Shown in pieces: positions 24,242 to 34,174 of a DNA stretch of 64,000 nucleotides (position 1 is its first letter; every line of letters starts with the position of its first letter). The notes below the pieces were generated by a model, which saw only the letters and a program-made list of their open reading frames with translations, did no database searches and was not told the origin of the DNA. The position numbers and the translations under genes are program-made. The stretch covers positions 62,001 through 126,000 of the forward strand of contig LSIB01000156.1 in NCBI GenBank assembly GCA_001556025.1. The letters are read 5' to 3'. The stretch is from Rhizobiales bacterium CCH3-A5. GTDB lineage: Bacteria; Pseudomonadota; Alphaproteobacteria; Rhizobiales; Beijerinckiaceae.

Positions 24242-25231
24242 TCAGGTCTCGAGGATGATCTTGGCCGCGCCCACCAAACCTGCGTCGATGTCGGCAAAGG
24301 CACGGCTCCCCTCGACGAGAGGGCGCTGCTCGATCCAGCCGAGCGCGCCGAGACGCCCCAAAGCGAGGGCCTCGACGGTCTGGGCGAAGTCGGCCGGCGT
24401 ATAGCAATAGACGCCGGCCAGCGTGATTTCCTGCAAGGTGATCTTGCGAATGTCGAGGCCGCCCTCGCCGGGCAGCAGGCCGACATGGACGATCACGCCG
24501 CCGGGGCGCACCATGCGACAGGCGGCGGCGCGCGTGGCGTCGGCGCCGACGGCGTCGATGACGAGATCGATGCTGTTGTCGGGCGGCTCGTCGTGGCCGG
24601 GCCGATAGACGGAAAGCCCTTCCGCCAGCAGCGTCTCGCGCCTGAGCGGATTGGTTTCGCCGAGCCGGAGATCGCGCGCGCCGAACAGGCGGGCGACGAG
24701 CCCGGCCGCAAGCCCGATCGCGCCGCCGCCGAGCACCACGACACGAGAGGCGGGAAGAGGCTGGTGCAGCCGCTGCATGCCGATCCGCACCGCATGCCAG
24801 GAAACGGCGACCGGCTCGGCGAGCGCCGCATGTTCGATCGGCATGGCGTCGGGGATCGGCGTCAGATTGCGCGACGGAATGCGGACCAGTTCGGCGAAGG
24901 CGCCCGGCCGCGGCGGCATCGAGATGATCTGCCGCGTCGGCGAGAGATGCCAGCGCCCTTCGATGGCATAGGGGCAGGACGGATCGACCACCAGCGGGTT
25001 GATCGTCACGCGTTCGCCGGCACGTGGCCCGGTGGCGATGCACCCTGCCGCCTCATGGCCGAGGATCAGCGGGGCTGGGCGGCGTGCGTCGAAGCCGTGA
25101 TAGGCGTGCATGTCCGAGCCGCAGATGCCGACCGCCTCGACCCGCACCAGAACCTCGTCGGCCAGCGGCACGGGGTCGGGCTCGTCGCGAAAGACGAGGC
25201 TGTTGGGGCCGGTGTAGACGAGCGCTTTCAT
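24242..25231 (-). CDS. Zinc-type alcohol/polyol dehydrogenase (MDR family)
   Basis: A 329-residue medium-chain dehydrogenase. The catalytic-zinc residues are visible (GICGSDMHAYHG and LILGHEAAG), as is the nucleotide-binding motif VVLGGGAIGLAAGLVA. The lobe that normally carries four structural-zinc cysteines reads VDPSCPYAIEGRWHLSPTRQ with only one Cys, so that zinc is probably missing, as in some sorbitol-dehydrogenase-like enzymes. It is the last gene of the minus-strand operon that starts with the ABC permeases at 32133 and probably oxidises a polyol or its sulfonated analogue. Confidence 0.85.
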   Translation of the reverse strand: MKALVYTGPNSLVFRDEPDPVPLADEVLVRVEAVGICGSDMHAYHGFDARRPAPLILGHEAAGCIATGPRAGERVTINPLVVDPSCPYAIEGRWHLSPTRQIISMPPRPGAFAELVRIPSRNLTPIPDAMPIEHAALAEPVAVSWHAVRIGMQRLHQPLPASRVVVLGGGAIGLAAGLVARLFGARDLRLGETNPLRRETLLAEGLSVYRPGHDEPPDNSIDLVIDAVGADATRAAACRMVRPGGVIVHVGLLPGEGGLDIRKITLQEITLAGVYCYTPADFAQTVEALALGRLGALGWIEQRPLVEGSRAFADIDAGLVGAAKIILET

Positions 25232-25244
25232 GCCGTCGGCTCAC

Positions 25245-26015
25245 TCATTTCGCGGTGAAGCCCCCATCGACAGTCAGGGTTTGGCCGGTGACATAGGCGG
25301 AGGCGGGAGACGCCAGGAACACGGTCGCGCCAGCGAGATCGTCGAGCTCGCCATTGCGGCCGATGGCTGTCTGCGCCGCATTTTTGGCGGCGCGCGCGCT
25401 GTCGGCGAAGACGGCCGCCGTCAGCGGCGTCGGGAAGAAGCCCGGCGCGATGGCGTTGCAGGTCACTCCATGGCGCGACCATTCCTCGGCGATCGCGCGG
25501 GTCAATTGGACGACGCCGCCCTTGGCCGCGCCATAGGGCGCGCAATCGGGAAAGGCCCGGTAGCTCTGCAACGAGGCGATGTTGACGATGCGGCCGTAGC
25601 CGCGCTGCGCCATCCCCGGCGCGAAGGCCTGTGTCAGCAGGAAGGGCGCGCGCAGATGCACCGCCATGTGCAGGTCAAAGGCCTCGGCCGTGACCTGCAT
25701 GAAGGGCTGGCGCAAATTGAGCCCCGCGACATTGACGAGGATGTCGATGGAGCGGCCGAGCCGCTCGCAGGCAGAGGCCAGATGCGTGCCGGCGTCCGGC
25801 GAGGCAAGGTCGGCGGGGACGATGTCTGCCTCGATCTCTTCCCCCATCAGTCCTTCGGCCGCCTCGCGCAGCGTTTGCTCGCGCCGCGCGACGATGACGA
25901 CGGACGCGCCGGCCATGCCCAGCGCCCGCGCCATGGCGAGCCCGATGCCGCTATTGCCGCCGGTGACCAGCGCCGTCCTGCCGGTGAGGTCGAAGAGCGG
26001 GGTCAGCCTGAACAT
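25245..26015 (-). CDS. SDR family oxidoreductase (gluconate-5-dehydrogenase-like)
   Basis: A 256-residue classical short-chain dehydrogenase: TGGNSGIG cofactor motif, NVAG, catalytic Ser in NIASLQSYRAF and Tyr/Lys in YGAAKGG, and the C-terminal pattern ASAYVTGQTLTVDGGF. It lies 3 bp after the HisD-like gene and 13 bp before the zinc-type dehydrogenase gene, so three dehydrogenases are expressed in a row. In sulfopropanediol catabolism an SDR and an HpsN enzyme act consecutively; by analogy this SDR may feed the HisD-like enzyme. That role is inference. Confidence 0.87.
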   Translation of the reverse strand: MFRLTPLFDLTGRTALVTGGNSGIGLAMARALGMAGASVVIVARREQTLREAAEGLMGEEIEADIVPADLASPDAGTHLASACERLGRSIDILVNVAGLNLRQPFMQVTAEAFDLHMAVHLRAPFLLTQAFAPGMAQRGYGRIVNIASLQSYRAFPDCAPYGAAKGGVVQLTRAIAEEWSRHGVTCNAIAPGFFPTPLTAAVFADSARAAKNAAQTAIGRNGELDDLAGATVFLASPASAYVTGQTLTVDGGFTAK

Positions 26016-26018
26016 CGC

Positions 26019-27350
<1,332 letters not shown>

Positions 27351-27413
27351 TCAGATGGAGGGATGCGGGGGCGGTCCGGAGACCGCCGCCGCTTGTCATG
27401 TCGCCGTGTCAGG

Positions 27414-28463
27414 TCACTTCTTGTCGAATTCGGTCGCGAAGGCCTTGAGCTTGGGATCGGCCGCGACGCGCTTCAGGAAGTCGTCGGTGACGTAGCTCTT
27501 GGCGTCCGGGTTCGCCGGGATCGTGCCGACCTCGGTGATGAACTTGCCGATCTCGGAGAACCAGCCATCGACGGTGGAGGCGCCCGACGCCCGCGCCATC
27601 AGCTTGAGCTGCTCGTCGAGGCCGAAGGTCGGCCGCAGCGCAAACTCCTGATCCATCGCCTTGGGCGTCACCTCGAGCCCGCCCTGCTTGTAGAAGTCGA
27701 GCGCCAGCGTGCGCGCCTCGGCCGGGTTGGCCTTGGCCCAGGACCAGCCGCGCAGGAAGACGGCGAGGAACTTCGCCACATCGTCGGGCTTCTCCTTGGC
27801 GAAATCGCCGCGCACGATCAGCGCGCCGGGTACGATCGCGTTCGCATCGGCGCCGGAGCAGAGATATTTCGCGTTGGCGCGCTCCTCGAGCGTGTAGGTG
27901 TTGGGCGCCCAGACGCCCGCGACGTCGCCATTGTTCGACGTGATCGCGGTGATGATCTGGGCCTGGCCGAGATTGACGAACTGCATGTCGTTGTTCTGCA
28001 GTCCGAACTTGTTCAGGCATTTGCGCGCGGCGTAGTCCACCGTCGAATTGGTGGTGAGCAGGAGCTTCTGACCCTTCAGCAGCTTCGGGTCGGCCTTGAT
28101 CGCGTCGAACTTGTCGCCGCGAACCATCATCGCATTGGTCTTGGATTCGTCGTTGGTGATGCCGATCGTGAGGATGTTGAAGCGCACCGCGCCCAGCACC
28201 GCCGGCACCGAGCCCGTGCCGCCGACATCCCACGATTTGGCCGCCGAAGCGGCGATCTGCGGCGCGCCGGCCGGGAAGGTCGAGAAATTCGGGGTCAGGC
28301 CGACATCCTTCCACCAGCCCTTCACCGTGGCGTAGTGAAAGGGCAGCGCCCAATAGAGCGAGGGCTGGTAGCTGACCCCGATGGCGGTCTGCGCCTGCGT
28401 CGGCGACAGCGTGGCGCAGGTCAGCGCGGCGGCGATACCCAATCCTGCAATGATGCGTTTCAT
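27414..28463 (-). CDS. ABC transporter substrate-binding protein (TauA/SsuA/NMT1-like)
   Basis: A 349-residue periplasmic binding protein with a clean signal peptide (RIIAGLGIAAALTCATLSPTQA, cleavage near TQAQ). It has the two-lobed architecture of nitrate/taurine/alkanesulfonate receptors, with GVSYQPSLYWALPFHYATVKG near the N-terminus and GDVAGVWAPNTYTLEER in the ligand region. It belongs with the ATPase and two permeases of the same operon. The family binds sulfonates, thiamine precursors or other small anions; the HpsN-like enzyme next to it makes a sulfonate plausible but not proven. Confidence 0.87.
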   Translation of the reverse strand: MKRIIAGLGIAAALTCATLSPTQAQTAIGVSYQPSLYWALPFHYATVKGWWKDVGLTPNFSTFPAGAPQIAASAAKSWDVGGTGSVPAVLGAVRFNILTIGITNDESKTNAMMVRGDKFDAIKADPKLLKGQKLLLTTNSTVDYAARKCLNKFGLQNNDMQFVNLGQAQIITAITSNNGDVAGVWAPNTYTLEERANAKYLCSGADANAIVPGALIVRGDFAKEKPDDVAKFLAVFLRGWSWAKANPAEARTLALDFYKQGGLEVTPKAMDQEFALRPTFGLDEQLKLMARASGASTVDGWFSEIGKFITEVGTIPANPDAKSYVTDDFLKRVAADPKLKAFATEFDKK

Positions 28464-28495
28464 CGTCGTTTCTCCCTGTTGTCGTTAGCCCGGTC

Positions 28496-29752
28496 TCAGC
28501 CTGTCGCGGCTCGCCCGGTTTCCCCTGTCCCCGCCCGCGCGGAGACGACGGTCTCGATGGCCTCGCGCAGGATTTCGGCGGCGAGGTCGCAGTCCGCATC
28601 GGTCAGCGACAGCGGCGTGCGGATGTCGCAGAGCCCGGCCAGGATGGCGTGGGTCTGCCGCAGCGGCCCCTGCTCGCCGGCATAGCGCCAATGGCGCGGC
28701 GCGCTGGTGAAGCCGCGCTGCCGGCCCGCGCCGAACCATTTGATCGGCAGGCCGCGGGCGGCGCAAAGATCGAGCAGCGCTGCGATCTCGTCATCCGCGA
28801 AGCCCAGCAGCGAGAACTGGACCGACGTCGCCGAATAGCGCTCCTTGGAAGAGCGTGGCGGCAGGCGGACATGCTGCGAGCGTGCGATAGCCCCGCCGAT
28901 CCGGTCGTGGATCGCGTTCCAGCGTGCGGCCCGGCGAGGCAGGTCCTGCAGTTGTGGGCGCAGCAGCGCGGCGGCCAGCGACGTCATGCGCATGCTGAAG
29001 TTCGGCGTATTCTCTTCCCAGGCTGCGATGACTTCCGGAGCCGGAGCGCTGAGATGCTGGCCGTGCAGCATGTAGCTGCCCGAGTGCAGGATGGCGCGCG
29101 CGGCGCGATCGGCATCGTCGAGGACGAGAAAGCCGCCTTCTCCGGCGTTGAGATGCTTGTAGGTCTGGGCGCTGAAGGCCGCAGCCGCGCCGAATGTGCC
29201 GATGGTCCGGCCGCCCCATGAGGCGCAGAGCGCATGGGCGCAGTCCTCGACCAGCAGCAGCCCCAGTTCGTCGCAGGCCGCCATCACCGCATCCATGTCG
29301 GCGATGTGGCCGCGCATATGGGAGAGCAACAGGATGCGCGCAGCGGAAGCCCGCGCCTTGGCACGCAGATCCTCGCAGTCGATGACGTAGTCGGGGCCGA
29401 TCTCGACGAGTACGGGCCGGGCGCCGGCATGGAGGATCGCGCCCGGCACGGGGGCAAGCGTGAAGCCGTTGACGAGAACGGGGTCGCCGGGCTGCACGTC
29501 CAGCACCTTGAGCGCCAGGCACAGGGCCGCGCCGCCGGAATTGACCGCGACGCAGTAGCGCCGGCCGACGAAATCTGCGAAGTCCTGCTCCAGCAGCGCG
29601 ACGTCGTTCTGGTCGGCGCCCATCTCGCCATAGCGGAAGAGCCGGCCCGAGCGCATGAGTTCGACAGCGCGCGCGATGCCGGCCGCCGGGATCGGCTCCG
29701 GCTCGGTCAAATCGCGCTGCAGGCGCGGCTGCAGGGCGCGCTCAGACCCCAT
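28496..29752 (-). CDS. DegT/DnrJ/EryC1/StrS family PLP aminotransferase
   Basis: A 418-residue PLP enzyme with the fold-type I pattern: NSGGAALCLALKVLDVQPGD, the cofactor Asp region LLVEDCAHALCASWGG, and the Schiff-base lysine in SAQTYKHLNAGEGG. Family members aminate keto-sugars or keto-cyclitols such as scyllo-inosose. The ATG at 29752 overlaps the ATPase gene by 11 bp; a longer upstream reading would lie inside that gene. Its presence between the ABC ATPase and binding-protein genes suggests that the imported compound carries, or receives, an amino group. Confidence 0.87.
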   Translation of the reverse strand: MGSERALQPRLQRDLTEPEPIPAAGIARAVELMRSGRLFRYGEMGADQNDVALLEQDFADFVGRRYCVAVNSGGAALCLALKVLDVQPGDPVLVNGFTLAPVPGAILHAGARPVLVEIGPDYVIDCEDLRAKARASAARILLLSHMRGHIADMDAVMAACDELGLLLVEDCAHALCASWGGRTIGTFGAAAAFSAQTYKHLNAGEGGFLVLDDADRAARAILHSGSYMLHGQHLSAPAPEVIAAWEENTPNFSMRMTSLAAALLRPQLQDLPRRAARWNAIHDRIGGAIARSQHVRLPPRSSKERYSATSVQFSLLGFADDEIAALLDLCAARGLPIKWFGAGRQRGFTSAPRHWRYAGEQGPLRQTHAILAGLCDIRTPLSLTDADCDLAAEILREAIETVVSARAGTGETGRAATG

Positions 29753-30539
29753 GGGCGCCCTTCTCCTCGCGCAGCGACTTCCAGATCTGGGTGCGCAGAT
29801 GCACGAAGGATTCAAGGTCCATCACATCCTCGATGCGCTCGTGGCGGTCCCAGTCTTCGGCCTGCCTGACCGAGCGGATGTCGAGCACCTCCTTGATGCG
29901 GCCCGGTCGCCGGGTCATGATCGCGACGCGGTCGGCGAGATAGACCGCCTCCTCGACGGCATGTGTAATGAAGAGCACGGTGCGCGGATTGACCCGCGCC
30001 AACCGCACCAGCTCCTCCTGCATGACGACGCGGGTCTGGGCGTCGAGCGCCCCGAACGGCTCGTCCATCAGCAGCACCTCGGGATCGAGCACATAGGCGC
30101 GGGCGATCGCGACACGCTGCTGCATGCCGCCCGAGAGCTGATGCGGGAAGGCGTCGGCATGGCTTTCCAGGTTCATCAGCCCGAGCGCGCCGGCGACCAG
30201 CCCGTCACGCTCCGCTTTGGGCAGGTTCTTGTTGCGCAGGCCGAGTTCGATGTTCTCGCGCACCGTCTTCCAGGGAAACAGCGCGAATTGCTGGAAGACC
30301 ACGGCGCGGTCCGGCCCCGGCTGCGTCACCGCCTTGTCGTTGACGCTGACGATACCGGCGCTGGGCGGCTCGAAGCCTGCAACCATGCGCAGGCAGGTGG
30401 TCTTGCCGCAGCCGGAGGGGCCGACGATTGCGACGAACTCCTTGTCTGCGATCTCCAGATTGATGTCGTCGAGCGCCTTCACGCCTCCCGAGGCGGGGCC
30501 GAAGATCTTGTCGACCTTGTCGAAGCGGATCGATCCCAT
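29742..30539 (-). CDS. ABC transporter ATP-binding protein (TauB/SsuB type)
   Basis: A 265-residue ATPase with Walker A GPSGCGKTT, Q-loop VFQQFALFPWKTV, signature LSGGMQQRVAIARAY, Walker B VLLMDEPFGALD and switch His in FITHAVEEA. These are the hallmarks of the taurine/nitrate/sulfonate subfamily. It sits 12 bp after the first permease gene and overlaps the aminotransferase start, in one operon with the two permeases and the binding protein. Confidence 0.93.
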   Translation of the reverse strand: MGSIRFDKVDKIFGPASGGVKALDDINLEIADKEFVAIVGPSGCGKTTCLRMVAGFEPPSAGIVSVNDKAVTQPGPDRAVVFQQFALFPWKTVRENIELGLRNKNLPKAERDGLVAGALGLMNLESHADAFPHQLSGGMQQRVAIARAYVLDPEVLLMDEPFGALDAQTRVVMQEELVRLARVNPRTVLFITHAVEEAVYLADRVAIMTRRPGRIKEVLDIRSVRQAEDWDRHERIEDVMDLESFVHLRTQIWKSLREEKGAHGV

Positions 30540-30551
30540 CGTCCTCGTCCC

Positions 30552-31340
30552 TTACGCCTGAAGGCCGCGGCGGCGGCGAAGCCAGGCCTCGCCCTGCCGC
30601 AGCATCACGTCGATCGCCATGCCGATGAGACCGATCGCGACCATGCCGGCCATCACGGTCGGCGTCGCGACATTGGCCTGGGCCTGCACCATCATGAACC
30701 CGACCCCGGCCGCCGCGACGATCAGCTCAGCTCCGACCAGCGACTGCCAGCCCAGCCCCGCCGAGACGCGCAGGCCGGAGACGATCGAGGGCGTCGCGGC
30801 CGGCAGCAGGATTTCCAGGATCGTGCGGGTATTGCCCGTGCCGAGCATGCGCGCCGCCTCGATCAGGCGCGGCTCGACGAAGCGCGCGCCGCGATAGGCG
30901 TTGATCAGGCAGGGCGGAAACGCGCCCGCAAAAATGATCAGGATCGGCCCGCCGATGCCGACGCCGAACCACAGCGCCGCGAACGGCACCCAGGCGATCG
31001 GAGCGATGAAACGCAGGCCATCGAAGAGCGGCGTGACGACGTCGTCGAGCCAGCGGAACCAGCCCATCAGCAGGCCCAGCGGCACGCCGATGAAGGCGGC
31101 GAGCAGGACGCCATAGGCGTAGCGCTGGAAACTCGAGGCCAGATGCTGCGGCAGCGTCGCGCCGGCGAAGGGGTTGGTCAGCAGATGGGCGAAGCGCGCC
31201 AGCACGTCGAGCGGCGAGGGCAGGAACTGGCGCGGCACGATGCCGAAGGCCGACAGCGCCGCCCAGAGTCCGATGAAGCCGAAAAGCCCCAGCGCGCCCC
31301 AGGCCCATTTCTCGCTCATGCGGAGGGGCAGCGGCTGCAT
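30552..31340 (-). CDS. ABC transporter permease (TauC/SsuC type), first of two
   Basis: A 262-residue permease with about six membrane helices and the EAA loop IEAARMLGTGNTRTILEILL. The start at 31340 follows GGGAGGGATTG and lies 4 bp past the stop of the other permease gene; a reading beginning further upstream would overlap that gene. Two different permease genes suggest a heterodimeric channel, whereas TauC/SsuC systems usually have one. Confidence 0.88.
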   Translation of the reverse strand: MQPLPLRMSEKWAWGALGLFGFIGLWAALSAFGIVPRQFLPSPLDVLARFAHLLTNPFAGATLPQHLASSFQRYAYGVLLAAFIGVPLGLLMGWFRWLDDVVTPLFDGLRFIAPIAWVPFAALWFGVGIGGPILIIFAGAFPPCLINAYRGARFVEPRLIEAARMLGTGNTRTILEILLPAATPSIVSGLRVSAGLGWQSLVGAELIVAAAGVGFMMVQAQANVATPTVMAGMVAIGLIGMAIDVMLRQGEAWLRRRRGLQA

Positions 31341-31344
31341 CGGC

Positions 31345-32133
31345 TCAATCCCTCCCCGCCACGTTCCAGGCGAGCGCGCGGCGCTCCGCCAGGCCCAGCG
31401 CATGGGTCGTCGCCCAGCCGAGCACGCCGACGGTCATCATCCCGACCAGGATCATGCCGGGATAGATGTCCTGCTGGGCCATGTTGAGGACGAAGCCGAT
31501 GCCGGCCAGCGCACCCACCAGCTCGGCCGCGACCAGCGTGGTCCAGGAGGCCTGGAGCGACAGGCGCAAGCCGGTGAAGATCATCGGCGCGGCGGCCGGC
31601 GCGATGATTTCCGTGACCATCCGCCAGCGCGGCGTGCCCAGCATCTGCGCGGCCTCGATGATCGGACGTTCGATGTTGCGCACGCCAGCGAAGGAATTGA
31701 TCACCGAGGGCACGAAGGCGGCAAACCAGATCACCATGATCTTGGCGCCGTCGCCGAGGCCCAGCCACAGGATGGCGAGCGGGATCCAGGCCAATGGCGG
31801 GATCGGGCGGATGATCAGGAAAATCGGGTTGATCGCGGCCTCGGCCCGCCGGTCCCAGCCCATCCAGAGACCGAGCGGCACGCCAGTCGCGATCGCCACG
31901 AGAAAGCCCATCACCACAAGCTTCACGCTCTGGAACGCATGGCCGGCGAGCCCGCCGCCGGCATAGCCGCGCGATGTGATCTGGTTCAGCGAGAGCCAGA
32001 AATCCGCGGGCGACGGAAAACGGCCGGGCGAGACGAGGCCCGTCGCCGTGGTCAGGCCGAACCAGAGCAGCAGCACCGCCGCCACCGAGCCCAAGCCGAC
32101 CCATGCCCGTCTTCCGATCATGGCGTTTCCCAA
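31345..32133 (-). CDS. ABC transporter permease (TauC/SsuC type), second of two
   Basis: A 262-residue permease homologous to its neighbour. It has about six helices, the conserved RPIPPLAWIPLAILWLGLG, and the EAA loop IEAAQMLGTPRWRMVTEIIA. It is the first gene of the minus-strand operon, starting 13 bp from a perfect LacI-type palindrome (32147-32160), so the whole eight-gene set down to 24242 is probably under that repressor. Confidence 0.9.
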   Translation of the reverse strand: MGNAMIGRRAWVGLGSVAAVLLLWFGLTTATGLVSPGRFPSPADFWLSLNQITSRGYAGGGLAGHAFQSVKLVVMGFLVAIATGVPLGLWMGWDRRAEAAINPIFLIIRPIPPLAWIPLAILWLGLGDGAKIMVIWFAAFVPSVINSFAGVRNIERPIIEAAQMLGTPRWRMVTEIIAPAAAPMIFTGLRLSLQASWTTLVAAELVGALAGIGFVLNMAQQDIYPGMILVGMMTVGVLGWATTHALGLAERRALAWNVAGRD

Positions 32134-32146
32134 TGCACTCTTCTTA

Positions 32147-32160
32147 TGAAAGCGCTTTCA
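32147..32160. promoter_or_regulatory. LacI-type operator TGAAAGCGCTTTCA before the transporter operon
   Basis: A perfect 14-bp palindrome with the central CG typical of LacI-family operators. It lies 13 bp upstream of the permease start, so a bound repressor would block transcription of the operon. A related site lies at 32261-32276. Confidence 0.75.
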
Positions 32161-32260
32161 GTAAACGTTCCAGATCGTCGCAAGGATGTCAATCGCTCCC
32201 GATAACTCTCCTCGATCCTCTCGATCGGCTTGTTGATCCGGGATTCCGCGGCTAGACCGT

Positions 32261-32276
32261 ATGAAAGAAATTTCAT
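32261..32276. promoter_or_regulatory. Second LacI-type half-site pair ATGAAA-N4-TTTCAT at the regulator gene
   Basis: An inverted repeat of ATGAAA around GAAA, sharing the TGAAA/TTTCA half-sites of the 32147 operator but with a wider spacer lacking central CG. It lies just before the preferred lacI start and overlaps the ribosome-binding region, consistent with autoregulation. Confidence 0.6.
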
Positions 32277-32287
32277 GGAGAGCGATC

Positions 32288-33301
32288 TTGAGCGGAGGCC
32301 GCGTCAAGCTGAGCGATGTCGCGAGGGACGCCGGCGTGTCGCCTGCGACGGTGTCACGCGCCATCGCCCAGCCCGACCTGCTTTCGCCGGATACTCTGGC
32401 CCGCGTCAGGGCGAGCGCCCTGCGCCTGGGCTACCTGCCCGACGGCGCGGCGCGCGCGCTTGCGTCTGGCCGTTCGATGACGATCGGCGCGATCGTCCCC
32501 ACGCTGGACAGCGCCATCTTCGCGCGCGCGCTCCAGGCGATGCAGGCCACATTGGCGCAATCCGGCTACCTGCTGCTGGTCGCCTCGCATGAGGCGAGCC
32601 CGGCGGCCGAAACACAGGCGGTTCGGGCCCTGCTCGGGCGCGGGGTCGACGGTCTGATGCTGGTTGGGGCGGAGCGCGCGCCGGAAACCACCGTCCTGCT
32701 GAAGGCGTCCGGCCTGCCCATCGTGCTCACATGGTGCGGGGACGGACTCTTCACCGCCGTGACGATCGACAACGCGCTCGCCGGCCGCCTCGCGGCAGAG
32801 CACCTGATCGGACTGGGTCATCGCCGCATCGGCATGATCGCAGGCCATCTCCAGTTCAACGACCGCCAGAGGGCGCGGCTGGAGGGCGCGAGAGGAGCGC
32901 TGGCGGATGCCGGATTGTCGCTGCCCGACTCGCTGGTCGTCGAACAGGCGCTGACACTGGCCGGCGGACGCGCCGGCTGCGCGATGCTGCTGGAGCTGGA
33001 CGACCCGCCGACCGCGTTGATCGGAGGCATCGACCTGTTCGCCATCGGCTGTCTCGAAGAGGCGCATGCACGCGGCATGACGGTGCCCGACGATCTGAGC
33101 GTCGTGGGGATCGACGGGCTGGACATGTCGGCGCACGTCTCGCCGGGGCTGACGACCGTCCACGTCCCCACCGGGCGGATCGGCAATCTCGCTGCGCAGA
33201 CCCTGATGGCCATGATCGCGCGTCAGCCGGTCGACAGGGAACGGCTCCTGCCCGTCGAACTGGTGGTCCGCCGCTCCTCGCAGCGGCTTGCCGGCTCATA
33301 G
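32288..33301 (+). CDS. LacI-family transcriptional regulator
   Basis: A 337-residue repressor. The helix-turn-helix is VKLSDVARDAGVSPATVSRA, followed by the hinge LGYLPDGAARALASG and a periplasmic-binding-protein-like sensor domain (TIGAIVPTLDSAIFA... VVGIDGLDMSAHVSPGLTTV). I chose the TTG at 32288, preceded by GGAGAG, because the more upstream ATG at 32261 lies inside a palindrome that looks like its own operator; the extra nine residues would also precede the normal HTH start. It is divergent from the transporter/dehydrogenase operon and is its likely regulator. Confidence 0.88.
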   Translation: MSGGRVKLSDVARDAGVSPATVSRAIAQPDLLSPDTLARVRASALRLGYLPDGAARALASGRSMTIGAIVPTLDSAIFARALQAMQATLAQSGYLLLVASHEASPAAETQAVRALLGRGVDGLMLVGAERAPETTVLLKASGLPIVLTWCGDGLFTAVTIDNALAGRLAAEHLIGLGHRRIGMIAGHLQFNDRQRARLEGARGALADAGLSLPDSLVVEQALTLAGGRAGCAMLLELDDPPTALIGGIDLFAIGCLEEAHARGMTVPDDLSVVGIDGLDMSAHVSPGLTTVHVPTGRIGNLAAQTLMAMIARQPVDRERLLPVELVVRRSSQRLAGS

Positions 33302-33378
33302 CATCGGCTGCGGCCTGCTCCAGGAGGCGGCCTGTCGCCGGGAGAAAGCCCGAGAACAAGCCGCTTCTTGCGCCTGCC

Positions 33379-34143
33379 TTACGAGAAGGTCGGCTCCGGC
33401 AAACTCTCGACGAGCCGGCCGAGGCCGGCGCTGTAGCGATCGCGCAGATCGGCCCAGTACGGGTGCTGCGCGGTGAATTTGGCGATCTGCCGGGCGGCGA
33501 GGCTGCCGGTCTCGTAGCGCAGCAGGTCGATCGGCGGCGCGACCGAGAGGTTGCTGCGGATCGTGGCGTCGAAGGACAGGAGGGCGAGCTTGGCGGCCTC
33601 GTCGAGCCCGCTCTTCGTCGTCAGCGCGCGGTCGAGGATCGGCTTGCCGTATTTGGTCTCGCCAAGCTGCAGAAAGGCGTTCCGGCTCGACGCCTCGACG
33701 AAGTTTCCCGCCGTATAGATCTGGAACAGACGATGCGTGTCTCCGGCGATCTGCCCGCCGACGAGGAAGGTCGCGCCGGGATCGCCATAGGGTTCGACGA
33801 AGCTGCGATTGGCGCGCATTACCTCGCGCAGGATCGCGCCGACGATCTGGGCGACGTCGAACAGGCTGCGCGCGGTCATGATGTCGGCGGAGGCCCAGTC
33901 GACGGCGCCGCCCTGGACGCCAGGCCTGCCCGCCGCCTGCCCGGCGTTCTGGCGAATCGTGCTGATGACGGCCTGCGTCGTCGCAAGATTTCCGGCCGAG
34001 AGTATCGCGATCATGCGCTCGCCTTGCTGCTCGAACACCGCCAGCTTCTTGACCGTCGCGATCTGGTCGACGCCGGCGCTGGTTCTGGAATCGGACGCCA
34101 GCACGAGGCCGGCCGGCAGCCAGATGCCGAGGCAGTAGGTCAT
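33379..34143 (-). CDS. Anbu / proteasome-type peptidase
   Basis: A 254-residue member of the Anbu (bacterial proteasome-related) family of N-terminal nucleophile hydrolases. The diagnostic start MTYCLGIWLPAGLVLASDSRTSAG puts the nucleophile Thr at position 2 after Met removal. VKKLAVFEQQGERMIAILSAGN and the mid-chain FLVGGQIAGDTHRLFQIY fit the family. The start was set at 34143 because the Thr must be next to the initiator. It lies 31 bp downstream of an AraC-type regulator. The usual Anbu partners (transglutaminase, alpha-E, ATP-grasp genes) are not adjacent. Confidence 0.88.
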   Translation of the reverse strand: MTYCLGIWLPAGLVLASDSRTSAGVDQIATVKKLAVFEQQGERMIAILSAGNLATTQAVISTIRQNAGQAAGRPGVQGGAVDWASADIMTARSLFDVAQIVGAILREVMRANRSFVEPYGDPGATFLVGGQIAGDTHRLFQIYTAGNFVEASSRNAFLQLGETKYGKPILDRALTTKSGLDEAAKLALLSFDATIRSNLSVAPPIDLLRYETGSLAARQIAKFTAQHPYWADLRDRYSAGLGRLVESLPEPTFS

Positions 34144-34174
34144 GGTCGTTGTACTCCCGCCGGATGGACGGCGC

